64,000 nt of DNA from Stenotrophomonas maltophilia (GCF_001676385.1 NZ_LYVJ01000003.1:186001-250000), one strand, 5' to 3'; shown: positions 1 through 8,968, counted from the first letter of the stretch. The notes: generated by a model from the letters alone, not told the origin. Numbers and translations are program-made.

Positions 1-720
1 GGCACCGGCCACGCCAGTGCGCTGATGAAGAAGCGCTGGCCGAAGGCGCAGGTGATCGCGCTGGACGTGGCACTGCCGATGCTGGACCAGGCCAAGCGCC
101 AGGCCGGCTGGTGGAAGCCGTTCCAGCGCCTGTGCGCCGATGCCGCCGCGCTGCCGCTGGCCGACAACAGCGTGGACGTGATCTTCAGCAACCTGTGCCT
201 GCAGTGGCTGGACGACCTGCCGGCCGTGTTCGCCGGGTTCCGCCGCGTGCTCAAGCCCGGTGGCCTGCTGCTGTGCTCGACGTTCGGCCCCGAGACGCTG
301 GTCGAACTCAACGAAGCCTTCGCCGTCGCCGACGATCGTCCGCACGTGAGCCGCTTCGCGCAGATCGCGCAGTTCGGCGATGCATTGATGATGGCCGGCT
401 TCCGCGACCCGGTGCTCGACCGTGACCTGTTCACCCTCACCTACGACGACCTGCCCGCCCTGATGCGCGAGCTGCGGGCGATGGGTGCGACCAACGCCAG
501 GGTGGACCGCCGCCACACGCTGACCGGGCGGGGCCGATTCACTGCGGCGGCGGCAGCCTACGAGCCGATGCGTCGCGCTGACGGCAAACTGCCCAGCAGC
601 TGGGAGGTGATCTACGCCCATGCGTGGGCACCGGATCCCGGCGCCCCGATCCGCGAAGGCGGGCATGACGTGGCGTCGGTGCCGGTATCGGCGATTCCGA
701 TCCGGCGCAAGCAGACCTGA
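1..720 (+). CDS. bioC: malonyl-ACP O-methyltransferase BioC (5' truncated)
   Basis: This is the C-terminal part of a class I SAM-dependent methyltransferase. The frame is open to the first base, so the start lies outside the window. The glycine end of motif I (GTG) is at the very start. It is followed by the strand-2 segment ALDVALPML, the strand-4 segment DVIFSNLCLQWLDD and the post-motif KPGGLLL. The order and wording fit BioC, which methylates malonyl-ACP to prime pimelate synthesis for biotin. In this family BioC acts in the cytosol. The upstream biotin neighbours that would confirm the call are not visible. A generic methyltransferase is the alternative. Confidence 0.85.
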   Translation, partial: GTGHASALMKKRWPKAQVIALDVALPMLDQAKRQAGWWKPFQRLCADAAALPLADNSVDVIFSNLCLQWLDDLPAVFAGFRRVLKPGGLLLCSTFGPETLVELNEAFAVADDRPHVSRFAQIAQFGDALMMAGFRDPVLDRDLFTLTYDDLPALMRELRAMGATNARVDRRHTLTGRGRFTAAAAAYEPMRRADGKLPSSWEVIYAHAWAPDPGAPIREGGHDVASVPVSAIPIRRKQT

Positions 721-758
721 CCCGGTAGTGCCACGCCGTACGCCAATCGCTCTGGCAG

Positions 759-828
759 GTGCCGACCTTGGTCGGCACAGTGCCGGCAGAATCGCGATCT
801 GACAGGTAGTGCCAACCAAGATTGGCAC
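759..828. repeat. two short REP-like palindromes
   Basis: Between bioC and the ydcF-like gene there is a 9-bp stem with a TT loop at 759-778 (GTGCCGACC paired with GGTCGGCAC). A second element at 806-828 has a GTAG head and the stem TGCCAA/TTGGCA. GTAG-headed palindromes of this size match the REP-like class described in S. maltophilia. They lie between two convergent genes and could also help end transcription. Confidence 0.65.
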
Positions 829-846
829 CCCAAACGGGCTTCCGCC

Positions 847-1479
847 TCAGGTGCTGGCCGGCGAACTCAGCGGCGGGCGCACGAGGTCGCGGTGGAAGAA
901 GTAGATTTCCTGCACCAGGAAACGCCAGCTGGTGTGGAAGCTGCGGAAGCGCGTACTCGGCGTCGACGAGGCCAGCGCATCGATGCCCAGCGCCTTGCTC
1001 AGGCGCAGCGCGCGTGCCATGTGCAGCGGGTCACTGACGATGATCACCCGGTGCAGGCCGCGCTGGTCCATCAATCGCTTGGCTTCGACCAGGTTCTGCA
1101 CGGTGTTGCGCGACGCCGTCTCGATCAGGATCGCCTCGTCCGGTACCCCATGCTTGATCGCATAGCGGCGCGCCACCTGCGATTCGGAGAAGCGCGCGCC
1201 GGTGCCGCCATAGCCGCCGGTGAAGATCAGCAGCGGCGCGTATCGGGCCTCGTACAGATCCAGGCCGTGGCGGATGCGCTCTTCGAATACCGGTGACGGC
1301 TTGGCGTCGTAGGCGGCGGCCCCGAGCACGATGATGGCGTCCGCCTTCGCCGCCTGATCGCGTTCACCGACCCAGACGATCCAGGCAATCACGCCCAGCA
1401 GCCAGATCACCAGCAGGACGGACAACCGCCACAGCCAGCCCAGCAGGCCGGTGCGAGGCCGGTGCCGGTCGCGGCTCAT
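847..1479 (-). CDS. YdcF/SanA family protein (DUF218)
   Basis: The protein has 210 residues. It carries one N-terminal membrane segment (LLGWLWRLSVLLVIWLLGVI) followed by a DUF218 domain. Family landmarks are the strand IIVLGAAAYD, the region FEERIRHGLDLYEARYAPLL, and the loop TGGYGGTGA. Homologues SanA and YdcF are inner-membrane-linked proteins connected with envelope barrier function. Their chemistry is not settled. I chose the start at 1479 because it overlaps the upstream dehydratase stop as ATGA, which suggests translational coupling. An open frame continues further upstream but only as a shadow of that dehydratase. Confidence 0.8.
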   Translation of the reverse strand: MSRDRHRPRTGLLGWLWRLSVLLVIWLLGVIAWIVWVGERDQAAKADAIIVLGAAAYDAKPSPVFEERIRHGLDLYEARYAPLLIFTGGYGGTGARFSESQVARRYAIKHGVPDEAILIETASRNTVQNLVEAKRLMDQRGLHRVIIVSDPLHMARALRLSKALGIDALASSTPSTRFRSFHTSWRFLVQEIYFFHRDLVRPPLSSPAST

Positions 1480-2438
1480 GGCGCGCCCCAGCGCAGCGCA
1501 GGCAGGTCGACATTGCCACCAGACAGCACCAGGCCCACGCGCAGGCCGGCGAAGCGCTGTGGCTGTGCCAGCACGGCAGCGAGCACGGTGGCCGACGACG
1601 GCTCGACCACCTGCTTGAGCACCTCCCACAGCAGGCGCATCGCCGCCATCGTCGCGGTGTCATCAACCACGATCACCTCGGCACCTGCCGCCTGCAGCAA
1701 CGTGAAGTTCGGCGCACCGACCAGGGTACGCAGGCCATCGCAGATCGTGTCGGGGACGAATGCGCCCTGGCGCTCCCCTGCGGCCAGCGAGCGCGCCATG
1801 TCATCGGCACCGGCGGGCTCGGCAAGCACCAGCCGCGTCTGCGGGCTGGCATGCTGCAGGGCCAGCGCGGTGCCGCTGGCCAGGCCACCGCCGCCGACCG
1901 GCACGACCAGCACGTCGAACGGGCCGTCGCTGTGCAGCAGCTCCAGCGCGGCGGTGCCCTGCCCCGCCATCACCGCCGGGTCGGTGTATGGATGGACGAG
2001 AGTCGCGCCGGTATCGGCCTGCACTTTGGCGCAGGCGGCCTCACGATCGGCGGTGGTCGGCGGGCAGCGCCAGAGGGTGGCGCCATGGCGCGCGATGTTG
2101 GCCAGCTTGGCCGCCACCGCGCCTTCCGGCACCACCACGTGGCACGGAATGCCACGGGTCCGCGCGGCCAGCGCCAGCGCAGCACCATGGTTTCCGGAGG
2201 AGTGGGTGACCACGCCGGCATCGGCCCGGCCGGCCTCCAGCGACCACACGGCGTTGCAGGCGCCACGGAACTTGAATGCACCGCCGCGTTGCAGGTGCTC
2301 TGCCTTGAAGGCGAGTTGCGCGCCGGCCAGCGCATCAAGCGTGCGCGAGCGCAGCACCGGGGTCACGCTGGCATGCGGGGCGATCCTCGCAGCAGCAAGC
2401 AGGACGTCATCGGCACGGGGCAACAGTGAATCGCTCAT
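1476..2438 (-). CDS. threonine/serine dehydratase-like PLP enzyme
   Basis: This is a 320-residue fold-type II PLP enzyme without an ACT regulatory domain, so it resembles catabolic threonine dehydratase or serine racemase rather than biosynthetic IlvA. The Schiff-base lysine is in GGAFKFRGA. The substrate loop is SSGNHG, the phosphate-binding glycine loop is VGGGGLASG, and the C-terminal SGGNVD is typical. The expected reaction is deamination of threonine or serine to a 2-oxo acid and ammonia in the cytosol. Its stop overlaps the ydcF-like start by four bases. Substrate preference cannot be read from sequence alone. Confidence 0.85.
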   Translation of the reverse strand: MSDSLLPRADDVLLAAARIAPHASVTPVLRSRTLDALAGAQLAFKAEHLQRGGAFKFRGACNAVWSLEAGRADAGVVTHSSGNHGAALALAARTRGIPCHVVVPEGAVAAKLANIARHGATLWRCPPTTADREAACAKVQADTGATLVHPYTDPAVMAGQGTAALELLHSDGPFDVLVVPVGGGGLASGTALALQHASPQTRLVLAEPAGADDMARSLAAGERQGAFVPDTICDGLRTLVGAPNFTLLQAAGAEVIVVDDTATMAAMRLLWEVLKQVVEPSSATVLAAVLAQPQRFAGLRVGLVLSGGNVDLPALRWGAP

Positions 2439-2597
2439 GACGCAAGATTAACGTATGCCTCCGCGCTGGCGACCGGGGCACAGGTCATGCCAGCATGCGG
2501 GCCTACGTCTCCATTCATTCTGGGCAGCGGAGTTAAGGGCTGATTCAATGCCCGCGCACGAAGCTGGCCGCACACCCGTCCTCTGGGGGGACCCACC

Positions 2598-3089
2598 ATG
2601 AAAACGCGCCTGTTGCTTGTCGGCGGCCTGCTGCTGGCCCTGTCCGGCTGCACCACCTACGACTACGTCGGCGGTGGTCGCAGTGGCGGCTACTACCACG
2701 GCGCACCGTCGGTGGAGTACCGCTATCCGGCCGGCGATCCCTACGGTTACGGCTACCCGTACTACGGCGGCTATGGCGGCTACTACGGTGGCTACGGCTA
2801 CCCGTACTACTCGCGGCCGATCTATCGCCCGCCGCACAACCATCGCCCGCCGCCGCGCCCACCCGGCAATGGTGGCGAGAACCGTCCGCCGCCGCCGACG
2901 CGGCCGTCATCCAACGGCGGCTCGCCGTGGCGGAACATGGATTCGCTGCGTCGCCCGCCGCAGTCCAGCATGCCGCCTTCCGCGCCGCCACCGCAGGCCC
3001 GCCCTGCCCCGGCCCCGAGCGCGCCGAGGATGAATGGTTCCCCGTGGCGCAACATGGAACGTGCGACGCAGCGCACAGTTGAGCGCTGA
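2598..3089 (+). CDS. Tyr/Gly- and Pro-rich lipoprotein, function unknown
   Basis: The protein has 163 residues. It has a lipoprotein signal with lipobox LALSGC, so it should be anchored by a lipidated cysteine. Residues of roughly 30-80 are very rich in tyrosine and glycine (repeats of YGY, GGYGG, YPYY). The rest is proline-rich with the phrase SPWRNM appearing twice. Low-complexity Tyr/Gly regions suggest a flexible surface or matrix-associated protein, but I know of no assigned function. A GGGG-rich ribosome site precedes the ATG. The gene is followed by a long region that appears to hold RNA elements. Confidence 0.7.
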   Translation: MKTRLLLVGGLLLALSGCTTYDYVGGGRSGGYYHGAPSVEYRYPAGDPYGYGYPYYGGYGGYYGGYGYPYYSRPIYRPPHNHRPPPRPPGNGGENRPPPPTRPSSNGGSPWRNMDSLRRPPQSSMPPSAPPPQARPAPAPSAPRMNGSPWRNMERATQRTVER

Positions 3090-3194
3090 AACGTCTTGCA
3101 TTTCACACGGTTCAAGCCGCACTCTACGGGAATAGTGACGGCCCGCGTCACAAAGTGACAAAAGCGACAGGGGCCGCCGCAAAAAGCTCTACGT

Positions 3195-3297
3195 CGATAT
3201 CCGACAGGAACATCTGGATCCCCCCTGTTCCGGCCCTGTCGGATGTCGGCACCTCTGAAGGCAGACGGCCCCGCATTGCGGGGCCGTTTGTTTTTCG
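3195..3297 (+). ncRNA. candidate small RNA with C-rich loop, ending in a terminator
   Basis: Two hairpins lie in tandem in a 531-bp gap. The first (3201-3242) has two 6-bp helices, CCGACA/TGTCGG and GGAACA/TGTTCC, separated by a bulge, and a 13-base loop ending in six cytosines. The second is an intrinsic terminator at 3265-3296. C-rich loops are a known way for sRNAs, including sX13 of Xanthomonas, to bind Shine-Dalgarno regions. I cannot tell whether this is a homologue, and I see no convincing promoter. It could instead be the 3' untranslated region of the upstream lipoprotein gene. Confidence 0.4.
3265..3296 (+). terminator. strong intrinsic terminator
   Basis: The hairpin has a perfect 10-bp stem, ACGGCCCCGC paired with GCGGGGCCGT, and an ATT loop. 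It is followed directly by a T-rich run (TTTGTTTTT). It ends transcription coming from the lipoprotein gene or the candidate small RNA. Confidence 0.85.
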
Positions 3298-3351
3298 GGT
3301 CGCCCCGGCGGTATCCACGCAGGGCGTGGATGGGGCCCTTTCCGATAGCTC

Positions 3352-3391
3352 CGAAAAAACAGGGCCGGACAGTCCCCCGACTGCCGGCCCT
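3352..3391 (-). terminator. intrinsic terminator on the minus strand
   Basis: Read on the minus strand, AGGGCCGG and CCGGCCCT pair around a G-rich loop and are followed by GTTTTTTC. This is a good intrinsic terminator for a leftward transcript. No leftward protein gene lies between here and mnmG, so the transcript would start within 3,400-3,620 and would be non-coding. It converges with the plus-strand terminator about 60 bp away. Confidence 0.65.
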
Positions 3392-3560
3392 CTGCTCCCC
3401 CACCATGCGCCTGTACCGGCCCCTGTTCCAATTCCGGTCGCAAGCGCCAAAAGGCGCCAGCCACGGTGGGTGCTATTGGGTTATCTGCAAAAACCCTGCC
3501 AACTTTAGGGTTGATTTAGGCGCCGGTTCGCTGGCATCGGCGTCGCGGCCCCCGAATGGC

Positions 3561-3569
3561 GCTAAAATC
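3561..3569 (+). promoter_or_regulatory. -10-like element upstream of mnmG
   Basis: The sequence GCTAAAATC resembles a sigma-70 -10 box and lies about 50 bases before the mnmG start. No good -35 box is visible at the right distance. Almost the same nonamer precedes two other genes nearby (5612-5620 and 7192-7200), which gives it some weight. Confidence 0.35.
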
Positions 3570-3620
3570 GCCACCCCGGCGCCGCCAGCGGCTGCGCCCG
3601 TCTCCAGCTGAACAGTCTCC

Positions 3621-5510
3621 ATGAACCCGTCCTTCCATCGTTACGACGTGATCGTCATCGGCGGTGGCCACGCCGGCACCGAAGCCGCCCTGGCCGCGGC
3701 CCGCACCGGCGTGCGCACCCTGCTGCTGACCCACAACATCGAAACGGTGGGCGCGATGAGCTGCAACCCGGCCATTGGCGGCATCGGCAAGGGCCACCTG
3801 GTCAAGGAGATCGACGCCCTCGGCGGTGCGATGGCGCACGCCGCCGACCGCGCCGGCATCCAATGGCGCACGCTCAACGCTTCCAAGGGCCCGGCGGTGC
3901 GCGCGACCCGCTGCCAGGCCGACCGCAACCTGTACCGCATGGCGATCCGCGCCATCGTCGAAAGCCAGGCCAACCTGACCGTGTTCCAGGCCGCCGTCGA
4001 CGACCTGATCATCGAAGGCGACGCCGTGCGCGGGGTCATCACCCAGACCGGCCTGCGCTTCGACGCCGAGGCGGTGGTGCTGACCGCGGGCACCTTCCTG
4101 GCCGGCAAGATCCACGTCGGCCCGACCCAGTACGCCGCCGGCCGCATGGGTGATCCGCCGGCCACCACGCTGGCTGCGCGCCTGCGCGAGCGCCCGTTCC
4201 AGGTCGACCGCCTGAAGACCGGTACGCCACCGCGCATCGACGGCCGCTCGCTGGACTACAGCGTGATGGACGAGCAGCCCGGCGATTCGCCGCGCCCGGT
4301 GATGTCCTTCCTCGGCTCGGTGGACGAGCATCCGCAGCAGGTCAGCTGCTGGATCACCCACACCACCGGACAGACCCACCAGATCATCCGCGACGCGCTG
4401 CACCGCTCACCGCTGTACAGCGGCCAGATCGAAGGCATCGGCCCGCGCTACTGCCCGTCCATCGAAGACAAGGTGGTGCGCTTCGCCGAGAAGGCCAGCC
4501 ACCAGATCTTCGTCGAACCCGAAGGGCTGGGCATCGTCGAGATCTATCCCAACGGCATTTCGACCTCGCTGCCGTTCGACGTGCAGCTGGAGATGGTGCG
4601 CAGCATCCGCGGCTTCGAGAACGCGCACATCACCCGCCCTGGCTATGCGATCGAATACGATTTCTTCGATCCGCGTGGATTGAAGGCCTCGCTGGAAACC
4701 AAGCTGGTCAACGGCTTGTTCTTCGCCGGCCAGATCAACGGCACCACCGGCTATGAAGAAGCCGCCGCGCAAGGCCTGCTGGCCGGCCTCAACGCCGCAC
4801 GCCAGGTGCGCGGGCTGGACGGCTGGTGCCCGCGCCGCGACGAAGCCTACCTGGGCGTGCTGGTAGACGACCTGATCACGCACGGCACCAACGAGCCCTA
4901 CCGCATGTTCACCAGCCGCGCCGAGTACCGCCTGCAGCTGCGCGAGGACAATGCCGACCAGCGCCTGACCCCGGCCGGCCGCGAGATGGGCCTGGTTGAT
5001 GACCGCCGCTGGAGCGCATTCGAGGCCAAGCAGGCCGCCGTCGCCGCCGAGCGCGCGCGGCTTGGGGCACTGTGGGCGACCCCGGCCAACGCGCTGGGCC
5101 GCGAACTGCAGGAAACGCTGGGCGTGGCGGTCAGCCGCGAAACCAACGTGCTGGACCTGATCAAGCGCCCGGAACTGGATTACGCGCAGCTGATGCAGGT
5201 GCCGTCGCTGGGCCCGGCCGTGGCCGATGGCAAGGTGGCCGAGCAGGTGGAGATCGGCGTGAAGTACGCCGGCTACCTCGACCGCCAGCGCGAGGAGATC
5301 GAGCGTCAACAGCGTCATGAAGCCACGCCGATCGCCGAAGGTTTCGATTACGCGACGGTGCGCGGGCTTTCGGCCGAAGTGCTGCAGAAGCTGGAGCGCG
5401 TGCGGCCACAGACCATCGGCCAGGCGCAACGCATCCCGGGCATGACCCCGGCGGCGATCTCGCTGCTGCTGGTGCACCTGGAACGCGCACGCCGCGGCCG
5501 GGTGGCGTAA
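3621..5510 (+). CDS. mnmG: tRNA uridine-5-carboxymethylaminomethyl(34) synthesis enzyme MnmG
   Basis: This 629-residue protein has the usual length for MnmG (GidA). The FAD-binding motif [15 protein letters not shown] is at about residues 13-27, and the conserved [19 protein letters not shown] follows. [14 protein letters not shown] and the C-terminal [20 protein letters not shown] are also typical. With MnmE it installs the carboxymethylaminomethyl group on U34 of several tRNAs in the cytosol. It stands alone here. In many bacteria it is near parA/parB or rsmG, which are not in the window. Confidence 0.97.
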   Translation: MNPSFHRYDVIVIGGGHAGTEAALAAARTGVRTLLLTHNIETVGAMSCNPAIGGIGKGHLVKEIDALGGAMAHAADRAGIQWRTLNASKGPAVRATRCQADRNLYRMAIRAIVESQANLTVFQAAVDDLIIEGDAVRGVITQTGLRFDAEAVVLTAGTFLAGKIHVGPTQYAAGRMGDPPATTLAARLRERPFQVDRLKTGTPPRIDGRSLDYSVMDEQPGDSPRPVMSFLGSVDEHPQQVSCWITHTTGQTHQIIRDALHRSPLYSGQIEGIGPRYCPSIEDKVVRFAEKASHQIFVEPEGLGIVEIYPNGISTSLPFDVQLEMVRSIRGFENAHITRPGYAIEYDFFDPRGLKASLETKLVNGLFFAGQINGTTGYEEAAAQGLLAGLNAARQVRGLDGWCPRRDEAYLGVLVDDLITHGTNEPYRMFTSRAEYRLQLREDNADQRLTPAGREMGLVDDRRWSAFEAKQAAVAAERARLGALWATPANALGRELQETLGVAVSRETNVLDLIKRPELDYAQLMQVPSLGPAVADGKVAEQVEIGVKYAGYLDRQREEIERQQRHEATPIAEGFDYATVRGLSAEVLQKLERVRPQTIGQAQRIPGMTPAAISLLLVHLERARRGRVA

Positions 5511-5611
5511 GGCGGTACTGGCCGTTTCGGGCGGGTACCGGCCCTGGCCCGGCGGAATCCACGAAGCACTTCCACACAGGCACGCCGTGCATCGTGGATG
5601 GTCGTTCGTGC

Positions 5612-5620
5612 GCTAAAGTC
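5612..5620 (+). promoter_or_regulatory. -10-like element upstream of the nucleotidyltransferase gene
   Basis: GCTAAAGTC lies about 35 bases before the ATG of the nucleotidyltransferase gene. It is nearly identical to the elements before mnmG and the RDD gene. No clear -35 box accompanies it. Confidence 0.3.
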
Positions 5621-5651
5621 GGGCACACTCGCCACCAGGGAAATGTGCAGC

Positions 5652-6470
5652 ATGGACGGTCTCCACCCGATCGCGCCGGACAAGCGCGCCGCCATCCTGG
5701 CCACTCTGGCCGGCATCGAGCGCACGCATGATGTGCGTGTGCTGCTGGCCTGCGAATCGGGCAGCCGTGGTTGGGGCTTTTCCTCGCCTGACAGCGACTA
5801 CGACGCACGCTTCATCTACGTGCACCGCCAGCCGTGGTACCTGAGCGTGAACGAAGCCACCGGGCCCGGCGAAGCGCAGCGCGATGTCATCGAGCTGCCG
5901 ATCGACGATGAGCTGGATGTCAGCGGCTGGGACCTGCGCAAAGCGCTACGCCTGGTTTCAAAATCCAACCCGACGCTGATCGAGTGGCTGCGCTCGCCGA
6001 TCATCTACCAGCAGGATGCCGGTGCCGTGGCGCTGCTGAGGCAGGCTGCCGAGCATTTCTATTCGCCACTGGGCGCGTGGTGGCACTACTGCAACATGGC
6101 GCGCTCCAACCATCGCGGTTATCTGCGTGGTGATACGGTGCGCACCAAGAAATACCTGTACGTGCTTCGCCCGCTCCTGGCCTGCCAGTGGATCGAGCAC
6201 GAGCGGACGCCGCCACCGATGGCGTTCGAGGACCTGCTGGAGCGCTCGCTGCCGCGCGGCCCCGTACGCGAGGCGGTCGATGCGTTGTTGGTGGTCAAGC
6301 GGGGCAGTGCCGAACTTGCCGCCGGGCCGCGCATCGCGGCCATCAGCGATTTCATCGATCATGAACTGGCGATCCGCGCCGCGGCGCCGCAGCTGCCGGC
6401 CGGCCATGGCGACGCGGCGTGGTTGGACGAACTGTTCCGGCGGATGCTGGCCACGCACGCGCCCGCATGA
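5652..6470 (+). CDS. predicted nucleotidyltransferase (COG3541-like)
   Basis: The protein has 272 residues. The N-terminal DNA polymerase beta-type motif is clear: CESGSRGWGFSSPDSDYDARFIY at about residues 36-58, with the GS...D.D arrangement that binds metal and nucleotide. The rest is alpha-helical. Members of this group are annotated as predicted nucleotidyltransferases, and the acceptor is unknown. I chose the ATG at 5652 because AGGG lies about 11 bases upstream. An ATG nine bases earlier sits too close to that site. It is monocistronic, with a REP element following. A toxin-antitoxin role is not indicated because no partner gene is present. Confidence 0.75.
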   Translation: MDGLHPIAPDKRAAILATLAGIERTHDVRVLLACESGSRGWGFSSPDSDYDARFIYVHRQPWYLSVNEATGPGEAQRDVIELPIDDELDVSGWDLRKALRLVSKSNPTLIEWLRSPIIYQQDAGAVALLRQAAEHFYSPLGAWWHYCNMARSNHRGYLRGDTVRTKKYLYVLRPLLACQWIEHERTPPPMAFEDLLERSLPRGPVREAVDALLVVKRGSAELAAGPRIAAISDFIDHELAIRAAAPQLPAGHGDAAWLDELFRRMLATHAPA

Positions 6471-6489
6471 TGGGCCGCGCCTGCGTCTG

Positions 6490-6512
6490 GTAGTGCCGGC
6501 CGCTGGCCGGCA
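6490..6512 (+). repeat. GTAG-headed REP-like element
   Basis: A GTAG head is followed by TGCCGGCCGC and TGGCCGGCA, which form a GC-rich stem. It sits about 20 bp after the nucleotidyltransferase stop. The same unit recurs at 18686, 46611 and 55806. Confidence 0.75.
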
Positions 6513-6635
6513 ACCGCAGAAATCCAGGTACGCCCATGAGGTTGCCGAGCGGCCGCCATTACCCTGCGGTAAGCACGTGGCGTGCAGGCCACGCAGGTAT
6601 CATCGTCGCGAACGCCTTGATTTCCGGAGACACCG

Positions 6636-7166
6636 ATGAACCCGCTGCGCCCCTTCCGCGACAAGATGCCCGTCCTCGGCGAGCGCGTGTACATCGATCC
6701 GGCCTGCACGGTCATCGGCGATGTAGAACTGGCCGACGACGTGTCGGTATGGCCGGGCACGATCATCCGGGGTGACGTCAACCATGTTCGAATCGGTGCA
6801 CGCACCAACGTGCAGGATGGCACTATCATCCACGTCAGCCACCACAGCCCCTACAACAGGGCCGGCTACCCGACCCTGATCGGTGAGGGCGTGACCGTGG
6901 GCCATGGCTGCATCATCCACGCCTGCAGCATTGGCGATTACAGCCTGATCGGCATGGGTGCCTGCATCCTCGATGGTGCCCGTGTGGAGCGCCACGGCTT
7001 CGTCGGCGCCGGGGCGGTAGTCGGCCCGGGCAAGGTGGTGGGCGAAGGCGAGCTGTGGGTGGGCAACCCGGCACGCCCGGCACGCATGCTGAGCGACGGG
7101 GAGATCGAGTCGCTGCACTACTCGGCCGATCACTACGTCCGGCTGAAGGACGAATACCTGGGCTGA
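6636..7166 (+). CDS. gamma-carbonic anhydrase family protein (YrdA-like)
   Basis: The 176-residue protein is a left-handed beta-helix with hexapeptide repeats (VIGDVELADDVSVWPG, IIRGDVNHVRIG). The metal ligands of the family are visible as histidines in IIHVSHHSPY and in VGHGCIIHA. The best match is the YrdA/CaiE-like group, whose physiological activity is unproven. Some members have no measured carbonic anhydrase activity. It probably acts as a soluble trimer. It has its own ribosome site (CCGGAGA) and no operon partners. Confidence 0.88.
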   Translation: MNPLRPFRDKMPVLGERVYIDPACTVIGDVELADDVSVWPGTIIRGDVNHVRIGARTNVQDGTIIHVSHHSPYNRAGYPTLIGEGVTVGHGCIIHACSIGDYSLIGMGACILDGARVERHGFVGAGAVVGPGKVVGEGELWVGNPARPARMLSDGEIESLHYSADHYVRLKDEYLG

Positions 7167-7191
7167 GCACCCGACGCCGCCACCCGGCTCT

Positions 7192-7200
7192 GCTAAAGTC
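7192..7200 (+). promoter_or_regulatory. -10-like element before the RDD operon
   Basis: GCTAAAGTC lies about 90 bases before the first gene of the six-gene RDD operon and resembles a -10 box. A 5' leader with a small hairpin (GCCGGAG/CTCCGGC near 7,247-7,264) would follow. The call rests on similarity to two other copies in the window. Confidence 0.3.
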
Positions 7201-7289
7201 TGGGCCCGACCAGGACCTGTCGAGACCCCCATGCCTGTGGTTGCCTGCCGGAGAGGACTCCGGCACCCACAACGAAGGCCATCACGCTG

Positions 7290-7979
7290 ATGGCCGCACC
7301 GATGCTCGATACCTACCGTGAGGTGGTGACGCCGGAGGGCGTGCTGCTGCAGTTGCCGGCGGCCGGCCCGCTGCCGCGGGCGATGGCCTGGCTGGTCGAC
7401 CTTGGCGTGCGCATCGCCGTGCTGGGGGTGCTGTCGTTCCCGCTGGCGCTGCTCGACTCATTCGGCTCTGGTCTCTATCTGGCGTTGATGTTCCTGGTCT
7501 ACTGGGCCTATCCGATCATCTGTGAGGCGCTGTGGGGCCGTACCCTGGGCAAGCGCGCACTGGGCCTGCGCGTGCTGTCCCGCGACGGTGCGCCGGTCGG
7601 CTGGATGGCATCGATCACCCGCAACCTGCTGCGCACGGTGGACATGCTGCCGTTCGGCTACGCGCTGGGCCTGGTCAGCAGCCTGTTCGATCCGCATGGC
7701 CGCCGCCTCGGCGACCTGGTGGCAGGTACCGTGGTGGTGCATGCGCCAGTGCTGTACCTGCCGCCGCCGCCGACCATCGACAGCGTGCTGGTCCCACCCC
7801 AGCCCCTGCGCCCGGAGGAGCAGGCCGCGCTGATGGCCTTCGCCGAACGCGCGCCGCGGCTGTCGGCCGCGCGCCAGCAGGAGCTGGCCGGCATCGCCGA
7901 GCCGCTCACCGGCACCCATGGCCAAGTCGGCGTGCTGCGGTTGTATGCGATGGCCAACTGGTTGCTGGGGCGGCGATGA
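7290..7979 (+). CDS. RDD family membrane protein
   Basis: The protein has 229 residues. It has an RDD domain with three membrane segments: MAWLVDLGVRIAVLGVLSF, a second at LYLALMFLVYWAYPIICEAL, and a third near MLPFGYALGLVSSLF. The motif GRTLGKRALGLRVLSRDG is the family hallmark. The C-terminal 80 residues are soluble and helical. RDD proteins are found near transport or envelope genes, and no single role is known. It is the first gene of a run of six. Its stop overlaps the next start as ATGA. Confidence 0.85.
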   Translation: MAAPMLDTYREVVTPEGVLLQLPAAGPLPRAMAWLVDLGVRIAVLGVLSFPLALLDSFGSGLYLALMFLVYWAYPIICEALWGRTLGKRALGLRVLSRDGAPVGWMASITRNLLRTVDMLPFGYALGLVSSLFDPHGRRLGDLVAGTVVVHAPVLYLPPPPTIDSVLVPPQPLRPEEQAALMAFAERAPRLSAARQQELAGIAEPLTGTHGQVGVLRLYAMANWLLGRR

Positions 7980-8968
7980 AGCAGGAACAGTTCGTCGCCC
8001 GCTATCAGCAGGAATGGCAGGAACTGGAGCAGTGGCTGCAGCGCCGCGCCGGCGCCTCGCGCCGCGCGCGCCGGCAGGCCAGCGGCCTGGCCCTGGACGA
8101 CGATGCGTTTCCGCAACGCTACCGTCGCCTGTGCCAGCAACTGGCGCTGGCGCGCGAGCGCGGCTACAGCCCGCAACTGGTGCAACGCCTGCAGCAGCTC
8201 ATGCAGCAGGGCCACAGCGTGCTGTACCGCACGCCGCCGACGCGCTGGCGCAGTGCGCTGGAGTTCCTGGTCGCCGACTTCCCGCTGCTGGTGCGCAGCC
8301 AGGCCCGCAGCATGTGGGTGGCTCTGGCGATGTTCGCGCTGCCGGCGGTGGCCTGCTTCGTGCTGGTGCAGGCCTACCCGGACCTGATCCACTCGCTGAT
8401 GGACAACCGCCAGATCGCCGAAATGGAGCGAATGTACGATCCTGCGGCCGAACGCCTGGGACGCGACAGCGGCACCGATTGGATGATGTTCGGCCACTAC
8501 ATCATGAACAACATCAGCATCGCCCTGCGTACCTTCGCCAGCGGCCTGCTGGCCGGGCTCGGCACGCTGCTGGTGCTGCTGTTCAACGGCGTGACCATCG
8601 GCGCGGTCGCCGGCCACCTGCAGCATATCGGCCATGGCGATCCCTTCTGGCGCTTCGTGGTCGGCCACGGCGCGTTCGAACTGACCGCGATCGTGATCGC
8701 CGGCGGCGCCGGCCTGCAGCTGGGCATGCGGTTGCTGGCACCGGGCCGGCGCCGCCGCCGCGATGCGCTGGTCGAAGGCGGCCGCATCGGCGCCCGGCTG
8801 TGCCTGGGCGTAGCGTTCATGCTGCTGGTTGCAGCCTTCATCGAAGCCTTCTGGTCGTCGATTGGCGACATACCGGCGTGGGGCAAGTTCAGCGTGGCGG
8901 GCATGTTGTGGGCAGGCGTGCTGCTGTGGCTGTGGCGCGGTGGACGCGGGGGTGGCGATGCGCATTGA
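7976..8968 (+). CDS. SpoIIM-like (stage II sporulation M) membrane protein
   Basis: The product has 330 residues from the ATGA overlap at 7976. The N-terminal third is a charged helical cytosolic region. It is followed by several membrane helices of the SpoIIM family, including LAMFALPAVACFVLVQAYP, ASGLLAGLGTLLVLLFNG and GAFELTAIVIAGGAGLQLG. The organism does not sporulate. This family in Gram-negative bacteria is typically linked to RDD, MoxR and DUF58 genes, as here. A longer open frame upstream belongs to a shadow of the RDD gene, so I rejected it. Confidence 0.85.
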   Translation: MKQEQFVARYQQEWQELEQWLQRRAGASRRARRQASGLALDDDAFPQRYRRLCQQLALARERGYSPQLVQRLQQLMQQGHSVLYRTPPTRWRSALEFLVADFPLLVRSQARSMWVALAMFALPAVACFVLVQAYPDLIHSLMDNRQIAEMERMYDPAAERLGRDSGTDWMMFGHYIMNNISIALRTFASGLLAGLGTLLVLLFNGVTIGAVAGHLQHIGHGDPFWRFVVGHGAFELTAIVIAGGAGLQLGMRLLAPGRRRRRDALVEGGRIGARLCLGVAFMLLVAAFIEAFWSSIGDIPAWGKFSVAGMLWAGVLLWLWRGGRGGGDAH

